Part shown: piece by piece, positions 51,219-60,366 of the stretch
How the letters are laid out: every line of letters starts with the position of its first letter
Numbering within the stretch: position 1 is the first letter of the stretch
Assembly: GCA_017635465.1 (NCBI GenBank)
Contig: JAGBLL010000041.1
Location: forward strand, 81,685 to 145,684
Direction of reading: 5' to 3'
Length of the DNA stretch: 64,000 nt
Source of the DNA: Bacilli bacterium
GTDB lineage: Bacteria; Bacillota_I; Bacilli_A; RFN20; CAG-826
Notes under the pieces: model-generated
Database searches by the model: none
The model's input: only the letters and a program-made list of their open reading frames with translations
Told to the model about the DNA's origin: nothing
Position numbers and translations under genes: made by a program

Positions 51219-52556
51219 TTACATGACTCCTTTTGTAGTTAAAAGTTTTCTGATTTCATCAGATTTAGCAAAGTCTTTATTTTCTTTGCTTTGTAAATAT
51301 TCCTCGTATAAACGCGAGATATTATCATCGAACTTTACGTAAGTAATGTCAAGACCTAAAACATAGAACATATCTGTTAATGTCTTAAATAAATCATTTA
51401 ATACTTTAAAATCAGTTTCTTTAGTTCTAATTTGTTGATTGATTTCTTTTAAAACATTATAGAGTTCTGCTAAGGCATTCGCGGTGTTTAAGTCATTAGC
51501 CAAAGCTTCAATGAATTTACCAATATATGTTGGTTTACCTTCTTCTATATTAATCTTATTACTTTGTAATTTCAAAGCGGCTTGTTTATAAGCCATTTGC
51601 ATCTTTTGGGCTTCTTGTTGAGCTTCTTTAACTGTTTCCTCAGTAAAGTTAACAGCTTGTCTATAATGGGCGTTTAAGATGACTAAACGCGTGACAAGTC
51701 CACTATATTGGGCAATCATGTCTTTTGCTAGGACGACATTTCCTAACGATTTAGACATCTTTTCATTGCCAAAATTAATGAAGGCATTATGCATCCAGAA
51801 ATGAGCAATTTTACTATGATGTGTGGCTTCTGCTTGGGCGATTTCGTTTTCATGATGTGGGAATTTTAAATCATAGCCACCACCATGGATATCAATGTGA
51901 TCACCTGGGAAAATTGTATCAATCATGACACAGCATTCAGTGTGCCATCCTGGTCTACCTTTGCCCCATGGAGAATTCCATTTAATACCTTCTTCAGTCT
52001 TTTTCCACAAAGCAAAATCTAGTGGGCTTTCTTTTTGTGAATTTTCTTCTACACGTGCGCCTACGCGTAAATCATCTACATTAATACCACTTAATTTGCC
52101 ATAGTCTTTAATATTCTCAACGCGGAAATAGACGTCTCCATCTTTTTCATAAGCTGCACCGATTTTCACAAGATTATCAATATAGGCAATAATCTTATCC
52201 ATATATTCGGTAACACGTGGGGTAATAGTTGGAATTTGAGAGCCAATACCTTTAACGGTCTTTTCAAATTCTTGAATGTAGAAATCAGTTAATTCCTTTT
52301 CTGATTTACCTTCTTGCTTTGCCGCTTTGATGATTTTGTCATCAACGTCAGTATAGTTACTAACATAAGTGACGTCATAGCCGACATAAGTTAAAAAGCG
52401 TCTTAAAGTATCAAAGACCACCACTGGACGCATATTACCAATATGGGGATAATTGTATACTGTTGGACCGCAGACATACATACTAACCTTTTTATCTTGG
52501 ATAGTTTGGAAATCTTCTAATGAATTAGAAAGGGAATTATAAAATTTGATATTCAT
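51219..52556 (-). CDS. cysS: cysteinyl-tRNA synthetase
   Basis: The ATG at 52556 (GAGG 8 bases upstream) gives 445 residues. Class I motifs are YVCGPTVYNYPHIGN (HIGH) and KMSKSLGN (KMSKS). Zinc ligands are C28 in YVCGPTV, WHTECC and HHENE. The anticodon-binding end is short. Confidence 0.97.
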   Translation of the reverse strand: MNIKFYNSLSNSLEDFQTIQDKKVSMYVCGPTVYNYPHIGNMRPVVVFDTLRRFLTYVGYDVTYVSNYTDVDDKIIKAAKQEGKSEKELTDFYIQEFEKTVKGIGSQIPTITPRVTEYMDKIIAYIDNLVKIGAAYEKDGDVYFRVENIKDYGKLSGINVDDLRVGARVEENSQKESPLDFALWKKTEEGIKWNSPWGKGRPGWHTECCVMIDTIFPGDHIDIHGGGYDLKFPHHENEIAQAEATHHSKIAHFWMHNAFINFGNEKMSKSLGNVVLAKDMIAQYSGLVTRLVILNAHYRQAVNFTEETVKEAQQEAQKMQMAYKQAALKLQSNKINIEEGKPTYIGKFIEALANDLNTANALAELYNVLKEINQQIRTKETDFKVLNDLFKTLTDMFYVLGLDITYVKFDDNISRLYEEYLQSKENKDFAKSDEIRKLLTTKGVM

Positions 52557-52583
52557 ATGCTTTACCTCTTTAAGAGACAATAA

Positions 52584-52609
52584 GGGGCGAGTATTTAAGT
52601 ACCCGCCCC
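52584..52609 (-). terminator. terminator of the hydrogenase operon
   Basis: GGGGCG pairs with CGCCCC, extended by an inner GTA/TAC stem; a T-rich stretch follows on the minus strand. Confidence 0.75.
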
Positions 52610-52620
52610 AAATAGTTTAA

Positions 52621-54387
52621 TTATTTCTTAACTGGAAATTTTTCTCTCTTAGCATCGTAGGATGTGTGGAGCAATTCTTCAGCGAGTTCGCTACCAGGTT
52701 CACCCAAATAATCTTTGTAGAGTTTTTGGATGTCCTTGTTGTTGTGTGATTGACGAATGACGAGTCTTTCATCTTCGCTATACAACACACTAGCACGTTT
52801 GGCGCGGTATGTTTCTAAAATGTCATCACCTTCGTTAGGTAAGAACATTGGCTTAACGAATGGTTGACCACCACCGTTAATACATCCACCTGGACAACAC
52901 ATGACTTCGATGAAAGTATATGGAGAAGTGCCATTTTTAATTTGGTCTAATAACTTTCTAGCATTAGCCATACCAGAGGTGACTGCCACTTTGATTTCAG
53001 TACCATTGATATTTAAAGCAGCTTCTTTAACGCCTTCTAAGCCACGGACAGCGGTGAAGTTGATTTCTTGATATTCTTTACCAGTTAGCCAGAAATAGGC
53101 TGTTCTTAAAGCGGCTTCCATAACACCACCGGTGACACCAAAGATGACACCAGCACCACTATATTCGCCGAGTAAGTCATTGTCGAATTCTTCATCTGGC
53201 AATTTGTTCCAAACGATACCAGCACGTTTAATCATCTTCGCTAATTCACGAGTTGTTAAAACGGCATCAACATCATCTGGCATTTCTTTTCTTTGTCTTT
53301 CATATTTCTTAGCGGTACATGGCATGACGGAGACCACAAAGATATCTTTTGGATCTAATTCATGTTGTTTAGCGAAATATGATTTGATGACTGCACCCAT
53401 CATCATATGTGGGGACTTACATGTAGAAACATTTGGGATGACTTCTGGATAGAAGTATTCCATGTAGTTAATCCAACCTGGGGAACAGGATGTGATTTGT
53501 GGAAGTGGCGCTGTCTTTTTGGTAATTCTATCAATTAATTCATGCGCTTCTTCCATAATTGTTAAGTCAGCAGCAAAGTTTGTATCAAAGACACGATAGA
53601 AACCTAATCTTCTTAAAGCGGCAACCATTTTGCCTGTACCGGTTGTACCAATTGGTTCACCGAATTCTTCAGCGATAGCGGCTCTAACTGCTGGAGCGGT
53701 TTGAACGATAACTTTCTTACCGGCTCTGAAGGCTTCGTCAACTTTAGCGATTTCTTCGTTTTCATATAAAGCACCTGTTGGACAGACGTTAACGCATTGA
53801 CCACATTGTAAGCATGGGCTTTCAGCGAAACTTCTGTTTTGAGCAGGACCAACGATAGCGTTGAATCCACGGTTTTCGAAACCGAGAATGGAAATACCAT
53901 GTGCTTCTTTACATCTTTCGATACAACGACCACATAAGATACATTTAGCGGTATTTCTCATTAAGCCTGGGGCTAATTGGTCGATAGTAGCTGGTGTTTG
54001 TTGACCCATATATTTTTGGTCACGAGCACCAACGATATTAGCAACTTCTAATAATTCACATTTGCCTTGTTTTGGGCATTGTAAGCAGTTCTTTTGGTGG
54101 TTGGAAAGGATTAATTCCACAGAAGCACGTCTTGCTTCGATGGCTTTTTGGGAATTGGTAATGATTTCCATACCTTCGTTAACTGGGTAAACACATGAAG
54201 CAACTAAGCCACGAGCACCCACGACTTCAACTAAGCAAACACGGCAGGAGGCCAATGAGCATTTGCCATGGTTGAAGGCACAAAGAGAAGGAACGACGTA
54301 ACCACATTTTCTTGCAGCTTCTAAAACTGTAAGACCGGATTCAACTTGGTAAGGTTGACCGTTAATTTTAATATTAACTAATGCCAT
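52621..54387 (-). CDS. hydA: [FeFe] hydrogenase catalytic subunit (HydA/HndD)
   Basis: This 588-residue protein has, in order, a [2Fe-2S] domain (CAFNHGKCSLASCRVCLVE), the His-Cys3 cluster (HQKNCLQCPKQGKCEL), two [4Fe-4S] clusters (CILCGRCIERC; CLQCGQCVNVCP) and the H-cluster motifs TSCSPGW, MPCTAKK and VMCCPGGCINGGGQ, then a small-subunit-like end. In VMCCPGGC the usual Ala is a Cys. With the two upstream genes it forms a trimeric, probably electron-bifurcating NAD(H)/ferredoxin hydrogenase. Confidence 0.96.
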   Translation of the reverse strand: MALVNIKINGQPYQVESGLTVLEAARKCGYVVPSLCAFNHGKCSLASCRVCLVEVVGARGLVASCVYPVNEGMEIITNSQKAIEARRASVELILSNHQKNCLQCPKQGKCELLEVANIVGARDQKYMGQQTPATIDQLAPGLMRNTAKCILCGRCIERCKEAHGISILGFENRGFNAIVGPAQNRSFAESPCLQCGQCVNVCPTGALYENEEIAKVDEAFRAGKKVIVQTAPAVRAAIAEEFGEPIGTTGTGKMVAALRRLGFYRVFDTNFAADLTIMEEAHELIDRITKKTAPLPQITSCSPGWINYMEYFYPEVIPNVSTCKSPHMMMGAVIKSYFAKQHELDPKDIFVVSVMPCTAKKYERQRKEMPDDVDAVLTTRELAKMIKRAGIVWNKLPDEEFDNDLLGEYSGAGVIFGVTGGVMEAALRTAYFWLTGKEYQEINFTAVRGLEGVKEAALNINGTEIKVAVTSGMANARKLLDQIKNGTSPYTFIEVMCCPGGCINGGGQPFVKPMFLPNEGDDILETYRAKRASVLYSEDERLVIRQSHNNKDIQKLYKDYLGEPGSELAEELLHTSYDAKREKFPVKK

Positions 54388-54399
54388 GGTTATTTCCTC

Positions 54400-56307
54400 C
54401 TACTTCTTGATGATTGCACCAATACGGCAACCACTTAAACATGAACCACACTTGACACACTTTTTAGGATCAATGACGTGGGCAAATTTACCTGGGTTAA
54501 CATTACCATTTGGTAAGTGAGCAGGTTCTGTACCAGGAGCGATAGCGCCAACTGGACAGTTTCTCATACAGAGACCACAACCGATACATTTGTTTGGTTG
54601 AATGAAGTATTCCATCATGTTCTTACAAACGTGAGCTGGACACTTGTGATCAACAACGTGAGCTTCGTATTCTTCTGGGAAAGCTTTCATTGTGGAGAGA
54701 ATTGGGTTTGTGGCGGTTTGACCTAACGCACATAAGGAGTTATTTCTAATAACATTAGCTAATTCCTTAAGGTCATCTAAGTCTTTAGGTTCACCTTTGC
54801 CATCACAAATCTTTGTTAAGATGTCTAAACATCTCTTTGTGCCAATACGGCATGGGGAACATTTACCACATGATTCATCGCAAATAAATGTCATATAGAA
54901 TTTAGCGACGTCAACCATACAGTTGTCTTCGTCCATGACGATTGCACCACCAGAACCCATCATACTGCCAGCAGCGACTAAGCTACCGAAGTCGATTGGT
55001 GTATCTAAGTCTTTTTCGGTTAAGCAACCACCGGAAGGACCACCAGTTTGAATGGCTTTGAATTTCTTTCCGCCTGGGATACCACCACCGATATCATAAA
55101 TTAATTGTCTCAATGTTGTGCCCATTGGAACTTCGACAAGACCAACGTTATTGACTTTACCACCGAGAGCAAAGACTTTTGTACCTTTGGTGTCAGCTGT
55201 ACCAATAGCAGCAAATTTTTCCCAACCTTCTCTTAAGATGTAAGGAACGCAAGCTAAGGTTTCGACGTTGTTAACGACTGATGGATGGTTCCATAAACCT
55301 TTAACTGCTGGGAATGGAGGACGAGGACGTGGCATACCACGTTTACCTTCGATAGAGTTAATTAAGGCTGTTTCTTCACCACAGACGAAGGCACCAGCGC
55401 CTAAACGGATGTGGCAGCGGAATGAGAAGTCTGTACCTAAGACGTGATCACCTAAGATACCAATTTCTTCTAATTCTTTGATAGCCTTAGCTAAACGTTT
55501 AACGGCGATTGGGTATTCCGCACGAACATAGAAGTAACCATTTTGAGCGCCGATAGCGTAACCAGCAATCATCATACCTTCGATAACTGCACATGGGTTA
55601 CCTTCGATGATGGAACGGTCCATGAATGCGCCTGGGTCACCTTCATCACCATTACAAATCATATATTTTGGTTCATCAGTTTTTGGAACGAAGGACCACT
55701 TTCTTCCGGTTGGGAAGCCAGCGCCACCTCTACCTCTTAAACCTGATTTTAAAACTTCATCAATAACTTCTTCACGGGTCATGTGTAAGGCTCTATTTAA
55801 ACCTTGGAATGCACCATTACCAATCGCTTCATTAATGTCTTCTGGGTTGATTTCACCATTGCCATGTAAAGCGATGTCTCTTCTTTGTAATTTGTAGAAG
55901 TTAATATCGTGTTGTTTTTGGACGTGTTGTTTTGTTTGTGGATCAACGAAGAGTAATCTTTCAACAACTTCATTGTTCTTAATGTCTTTTTCAAATAATT
56001 CTTCAACGTCACTAACTTTGACTTTAACGTATAAGGTTTCTTCTGGGAAAACTTTAACGAAAGGACCTTGGGAACAGAAGCCGAAGCAACCAACGATGTT
56101 AGCGGTTACTTTATCTTCTAAGCCGTTAGCTTTGATTAATTCTTTGAACTTGTCGATGATGACTTGTGAGTCTGCGGATAAGCAGCCTGTACCACCACAG
56201 ACGACGATGGCTTTATGGCCTGGTTCGCAGTGGAATTTCTTTTGTAAACAAGCACCACACTTTTCAAATCTCGCTTGGAGTTCTTTTTCACTTTTAATTT
56301 GTTCCAT
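54400..56307 (-). CDS. hydB: bifurcating hydrogenase flavoprotein subunit (HydB/HndC, NuoF-like)
   Basis: This 635-residue protein has a thioredoxin-like [2Fe-2S] domain (VCGGTGCLSAD; VGCFGFCSQGP), the FMN/NADH motifs GRGGAGFPTGRKW and GAGAFVCGEETALINSIEG, a [4Fe-4S] cluster (CGKCSPCRIGTKRC) and two C-terminal ferredoxin clusters (CIGCGLCMRNCP; CVKCGSCLSGC). It oxidises or reduces NADH and passes electrons to HydA. Only 2 bases separate it from hydC. Confidence 0.96.
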   Translation of the reverse strand: MEQIKSEKELQARFEKCGACLQKKFHCEPGHKAIVVCGGTGCLSADSQVIIDKFKELIKANGLEDKVTANIVGCFGFCSQGPFVKVFPEETLYVKVKVSDVEELFEKDIKNNEVVERLLFVDPQTKQHVQKQHDINFYKLQRRDIALHGNGEINPEDINEAIGNGAFQGLNRALHMTREEVIDEVLKSGLRGRGGAGFPTGRKWSFVPKTDEPKYMICNGDEGDPGAFMDRSIIEGNPCAVIEGMMIAGYAIGAQNGYFYVRAEYPIAVKRLAKAIKELEEIGILGDHVLGTDFSFRCHIRLGAGAFVCGEETALINSIEGKRGMPRPRPPFPAVKGLWNHPSVVNNVETLACVPYILREGWEKFAAIGTADTKGTKVFALGGKVNNVGLVEVPMGTTLRQLIYDIGGGIPGGKKFKAIQTGGPSGGCLTEKDLDTPIDFGSLVAAGSMMGSGGAIVMDEDNCMVDVAKFYMTFICDESCGKCSPCRIGTKRCLDILTKICDGKGEPKDLDDLKELANVIRNNSLCALGQTATNPILSTMKAFPEEYEAHVVDHKCPAHVCKNMMEYFIQPNKCIGCGLCMRNCPVGAIAPGTEPAHLPNGNVNPGKFAHVIDPKKCVKCGSCLSGCRIGAIIKK

Positions 56308-56309
56308 TA

Positions 56310-56795
56310 TTAGTTAGCCTCCCTTGCGCGATATTCTTCGATAATGTTTTTAACGTTATCAACTTTAACTTGTGGATAAACCTTACCGTTGATGCTCACA
56401 GCTGGAGCAACAGCGCATGCACCGATACAACGGAGCAAGTCTAATGTGAACAAACCATCTGGGGTTGTTTCACCTGGTTTAATTCCTAATAATTCGCCAA
56501 ATTTGTCGCATACCAATTGACTGCCTTTGACGTAGCAAGCAGTACCTAAACAGACACCAATGACATATTTGCCCTTTGGGACCATTGAGAAGAACGAATA
56601 GAAAGTCACAACACCATAAATGTCACTGACTGGGACACCAGTTAATTCAGAGACTAATTCTTGGACTTCGAGAGGAATATAACCGTATTCCTTTTGAATG
56701 TCTTCAAGAATCATCATGGTTGGAGTTGGTTCGTCTTTATAGCGTTCCACTATTTCGGTAATTTGTTTTACAGCTTGTGGTTGTAATTTTGCCAT
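56310..56795 (-). CDS. hydC: bifurcating hydrogenase subunit (HydC/HndA, NuoE-like)
   Basis: This 161-residue protein carries a [2Fe-2S] thioredoxin-like fold: GVCLGTACYVKGS and LRCIGACAVAPAVSING. An N-terminal helical segment reads MMILEDIQKEYGYIP. First gene of hydC-B-A. GGAGG precedes the ATG. Confidence 0.95.
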   Translation of the reverse strand: MAKLQPQAVKQITEIVERYKDEPTPTMMILEDIQKEYGYIPLEVQELVSELTGVPVSDIYGVVTFYSFFSMVPKGKYVIGVCLGTACYVKGSQLVCDKFGELLGIKPGETTPDGLFTLDLLRCIGACAVAPAVSINGKVYPQVKVDNVKNIIEEYRAREAN

Positions 56796-56836
56796 AATAG
56801 CCTCCTAATGATTACATAAAGTAATTCAGCGATATT

Positions 56837-56865
56837 ATTTTACGCATATGTGCGATAATAAACAA
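56837..56865 (-). promoter_or_regulatory. promoter of the hydrogenase operon
   Basis: Minus strand: -35 TTGTTT (56860-56865), 17 bases, -10 TAAAAT (56837-56842). The spacer contains the CGCA-CATA-TGCG inverted repeat (56843-56854), a possible operator. Confidence 0.55.
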
Positions 56866-56892
56866 CAAGAAAAATCGCATTTATTTTAAAAA

Positions 56893-56943
56893 TAAAAAGC
56901 TAGGCTTTACTAATGACCTATTTTTTTCATCAATTAGCCTAAC
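56893..56943 (-). terminator. terminator of rex-adhE
   Basis: TAGGCT pairs with AGCCTA around a longer T-rich loop; a T run follows on the minus strand. Confidence 0.6.
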
Positions 56944-56960
56944 TTTATTAAAGTTGAATA

Positions 56961-59579
56961 TTAGTTGCCTTTGTAAGCATCGACCAAGATTTTCTTCATA
57001 TCTTCGACGATTGGCATGCGTGGGTTGGCTGGTGAACATTGATCTTCATAAGCAAGTACTGCGACTTCATCAAGTTTAGCCATCCATTCTTTTTCATCAA
57101 TGCCACATGCTTGGAAGTTTGGATCTAAGCCACATTCTTTAATTAAAGCATTTACAGCATTCGCTAATGATTCAACACCTTCTTCTGGTGTTTTAGCTTT
57201 AAGACCTAACAAACCAGCAATTTCTTGATATTTCTTATCGGCGTTATAGTGGTTATATTTTGGCCAGACACTTAATTTAGTAGGCACTTGTCCATTATAA
57301 CGAATGACGTGTGGTAACAAGATAGCGCAAGCATAACCGTGGACGACATGGAATTCCGCGCCTACTTTGTGAGCGAGTGAGTGTGTCATGCCTAAGAAAG
57401 CGTTAGCAAATGCCATACCAGCGATAGTAGCGGCGTTATGCATTTTTTCTCTTGCTTCTAAATCATTTGGACCGTTTTTCACAGCACGTGGTAGATATTT
57501 AAACACTAGTTGAATAGCTTTTAAGCATAAACCATCAGTGAAATCATTTGCCATAACTGAAACATAAGCTTCAATAGCGTGAGTCAAAACATCAAGACCA
57601 GTCATCGCTGTCGCGGCTTTTGGTAAATGGGTTGTAAATTCAGGGTCAACGATAGCAATTGTTGGAGTTAATGAGTAGTCAGTTAAAGGATATTTCTTGT
57701 TATTTGCTTTATCAGAAATAACCGCAAATGGAGTAACTTCACTACCTGTACCTGATGTTGTTGGGATACAGATTAAACGTGATTTCTTACCTAATTCTGG
57801 ATATTTGAAGGCTCTCTTTCTAATATCCATGAACTTTTGTTTTAAATCATCGAAGTTAACTTCTGGGTGCTCGTAGAACAACCACATACCTTTAGCAGCG
57901 TCCATAACAGAACCACCACCTAAAGCAATAATGGTGTCTGGTTCGAACTGTTTCATCATCTCCGCGCCTTTTCTAACGCTAGAGATATCTGGATCTGGTT
58001 CGACACCGCTGCATAATTGCATGATTGGTTTTTCTCTTCTTTGATTGAGCATTTCTTCAATCTTACTTAAGAATCCTAATTCAATCATTGATTTATCAGT
58101 GACAATAAAGACCTTATGCATTTCTTTACAATCTCTTAAATATTGAATCGAATTGCGTTCGAAATATATTTTGGCAGGTACTTTAAACCATTGCATAGTG
58201 TTTCTCCTTTTACCAACTTGTTTGATATTTAATAAGTTAACCGCACTGATGTTACCACCAATGGAGTTATGGCCATATGAGCCACAACCAAGGGTTAAAG
58301 ATGGTAGGAATGAGTTATAAACATTACCGATACCACCGAAAGTGGAAGGAGAATTCCAAATAATACGAATGGCTTTAACTAATTCACCAAAATCATCCGC
58401 CATTTTCTGTTCTTTGCAGTGGATCGCAGCGCTATGACCTAAGCCGTTAAATTCCACCATTTCTTTGGCTTTTTGGAAACCTTCTTTTTCATCTTTTACA
58501 CAGAAATAAGCAAGGACGGGTGATAGTTTCTCTCTGCTAATTGGTTCTTTTGGACCAACTTGAGTACAAAATACACCGAGGATAGAAGTGTCTTCTGGAA
58601 CATCAAATCCGGCTTGTTTTGCAATCCAATGAGCGGATTGACCAACGATGTCAGGATTGAGTTTTCCTAGTTCAACATCTTTATCGCCTTCAGCGTAACC
58701 AAACATATATCTAGAGAGTTTGACTTTCTCTTCTTTATTAACAAAATAGACTTTGAAACGTTTGAACAATTCAATGGATTCATCCCAAATATCTTGGTCA
58801 ATAATCGCTGCTTGTTCTGAAGCACAAATCATACCGTTATCAAACGATTTAGATAAAACGATATCGTTTACTGCTTGTTCAACATCACATGACTTATTCA
58901 TATAAGCAGGAACGTTACCCGCACCAACACCCATAGCTGGTTTTCCACAGCTATAAGCCGCTTTAACCATGGCATTACCACCTGTGGCTAAGATTGTAGC
59001 GACATCTGGATGATTCATTAATGTATGAGTGGCATCCATGCTTGGATGTTCAATCCATTGAATGCAGTTCTTTGGTGCACCAGCGGCTTCCGCAACTTCT
59101 TTCATTAAGACCGCTGCTTGTTTACTGCTTTGTTGAGCGGATGGATGGAAAGCAAAGATAATTGGGTTTCTAGTCTTTAAACAAATGAGTGATTTAAAGA
59201 TAACAGTACTAGTTGGGTTAGTAACTGGGGTAATACCACAGATAACACCAACTGGTTCAGCGATTTCAGTAATACCAGTCACTGGATTATTGCTAACCAC
59301 CCCAACTGTTTTAAGCGAACGCATATTGTTTTGAACATATTCACAGGCGAATAAGTTTTTAGTGGCTTTGTCTTCAAAGACACCACGATGAGTTTCTTCA
59401 ATAGCCGCTTTCGCTAATGTGCCGTGATGGTCAAGACCGGCGACACAACATTTAGCAACGATGTAGTCGATTTGCTCTTGGTTAAGATGTTCAAATTGTT
59501 CTAGTGCTTTGACACCTTTGGCCACCAAATCATTAATTTCTTTAGTTACTTCTGGAGCAACTACTCTTTCTTCAGGCAT
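56961..59579 (-). CDS. adhE: bifunctional acetaldehyde/alcohol dehydrogenase AdhE
   Basis: This 872-residue fusion has an N-terminal CoA-acylating aldehyde dehydrogenase (catalytic Cys in GMICASEQAAI) and a C-terminal iron-dependent alcohol dehydrogenase (IALGGGSVMDAAKGMW; metal-binding MTHSLAHKVGAEFHVVHG). It turns acetyl-CoA into ethanol while regenerating two NAD+. GGGAGG lies inside the end of rex and 2 bases separate the genes, so the redox sensor and its likely main target are co-expressed. Confidence 0.97.
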   Translation of the reverse strand: MPEERVVAPEVTKEINDLVAKGVKALEQFEHLNQEQIDYIVAKCCVAGLDHHGTLAKAAIEETHRGVFEDKATKNLFACEYVQNNMRSLKTVGVVSNNPVTGITEIAEPVGVICGITPVTNPTSTVIFKSLICLKTRNPIIFAFHPSAQQSSKQAAVLMKEVAEAAGAPKNCIQWIEHPSMDATHTLMNHPDVATILATGGNAMVKAAYSCGKPAMGVGAGNVPAYMNKSCDVEQAVNDIVLSKSFDNGMICASEQAAIIDQDIWDESIELFKRFKVYFVNKEEKVKLSRYMFGYAEGDKDVELGKLNPDIVGQSAHWIAKQAGFDVPEDTSILGVFCTQVGPKEPISREKLSPVLAYFCVKDEKEGFQKAKEMVEFNGLGHSAAIHCKEQKMADDFGELVKAIRIIWNSPSTFGGIGNVYNSFLPSLTLGCGSYGHNSIGGNISAVNLLNIKQVGKRRNTMQWFKVPAKIYFERNSIQYLRDCKEMHKVFIVTDKSMIELGFLSKIEEMLNQRREKPIMQLCSGVEPDPDISSVRKGAEMMKQFEPDTIIALGGGSVMDAAKGMWLFYEHPEVNFDDLKQKFMDIRKRAFKYPELGKKSRLICIPTTSGTGSEVTPFAVISDKANNKKYPLTDYSLTPTIAIVDPEFTTHLPKAATAMTGLDVLTHAIEAYVSVMANDFTDGLCLKAIQLVFKYLPRAVKNGPNDLEAREKMHNAATIAGMAFANAFLGMTHSLAHKVGAEFHVVHGYACAILLPHVIRYNGQVPTKLSVWPKYNHYNADKKYQEIAGLLGLKAKTPEEGVESLANAVNALIKECGLDPNFQACGIDEKEWMAKLDEVAVLAYEDQCSPANPRMPIVEDMKKILVDAYKGN

Positions 59580-59581
59580 AA

Positions 59582-60217
59582 TTAAGCCTCCCTCTTGTTA
59601 TTTATACGATGGAAAAAGACCGCTAAAGAACGGGCTAAGTCCATATTTTCAACAATGATATTGTCTGGATGATCTAAGTGAATTGGAACAAAATTCCATA
59701 TCGCTTTAATACCACTATTAATTAGCTTATTTACAATTTCTTGAGTTACATCCTTTGGAGTGGTCACAATCGCAACTTCCACACCTAATTCCTTAATCTT
59801 ATTATCTAAATTAAAAATAGAATAAATTTGTTTACCTTCAATTGATTCACCAGTAATGGATGGATCAATATCAAAACCCGCAACTATATCTAAACCATAA
59901 TCATTAAAGCCCTTAAATGACAATAAAGCGCTACCTAAATGACCAGCACCAACTAAAATAGCTTTGTTGATTTGGTTATAGCCAAGATATTCTTTCAAAT
60001 GATTAATTAAAATATCAACATCTCTAGGGCAACCTGGTTTAGAACTATTAGGGGAAACAATTTGTAAATCTTTTCTTACTTGTTCTTCAGATACGCCTAA
60101 AGCATCAGATAAAACATGTGAATTAACTTTGTTAATACCACTATTTCTTAAGGATAATAGGACATTCAAGTAGACTGGATATCTTTCGATTTGTTTTAAT
60201 GAAACTTTTGGGCTCAT
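59582..60217 (-). CDS. rex: redox-sensing transcriptional repressor Rex
   Basis: The ATG at 60217 gives 211 residues; a TTG two codons earlier is less likely. The N-terminal winged helix reads VLLSLRNSGINKVNSHVLSDALGVSEEQVRKDL, and the Rossmann domain has ILVGAGHLGSALLS. Rex represses fermentation genes when NAD+ is high. The promoter spacer holds a CTATTTTAAATAG palindrome. No canonical TTGTGAA-type Rex box was seen. Confidence 0.95.
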   Translation of the reverse strand: MSPKVSLKQIERYPVYLNVLLSLRNSGINKVNSHVLSDALGVSEEQVRKDLQIVSPNSSKPGCPRDVDILINHLKEYLGYNQINKAILVGAGHLGSALLSFKGFNDYGLDIVAGFDIDPSITGESIEGKQIYSIFNLDNKIKELGVEVAIVTTPKDVTQEIVNKLINSGIKAIWNFVPIHLDHPDNIIVENMDLARSLAVFFHRINNKREA

Positions 60218-60247
60218 AAGCAAGTTCGGTATTTTTTTACCAATCTA

Positions 60248-60276
60248 TTTATATACTATTTTAAATAGAACTTCAA
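60248..60276 (-). promoter_or_regulatory. promoter of rex-adhE with spacer palindrome
   Basis: Minus strand: -35 TTGAAG (60271-60276), 17 bases, -10 TATAAA (60248-60253). The spacer contains the palindrome CTATTT-T-AAATAG (60256-60268). Confidence 0.6.
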
Positions 60277-60310
60277 TAATTTTATACCGAAGTAATAAGT
60301 GAGAGTAATA

Positions 60311-60328
60311 TTTGTTGCAAGCAACAAA
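60311..60328. repeat. 18-bp palindrome between gpsA and rex
   Basis: TTTGTTGC-AA-GCAACAAA, about 35 bases upstream of the rex -35. Possible operator. Confidence 0.45.
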
Positions 60329-60350
60329 AAAGCACTATTCTACGTAGTGC
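60324..60350 (-). terminator. terminator of gpsA
   Basis: GCACTA pairs with TAGTGC; six T follow on the minus strand. Confidence 0.75.
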
Positions 60351-60366
60351 ATTTGCGGTTTTATGA

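Noticed and set aside
56796-60320. Canonical Rex operators (TTGTGAA-type) at hydC and rex
   Set aside because: Both upstream regions were read on both strands; only unrelated palindromes were found.
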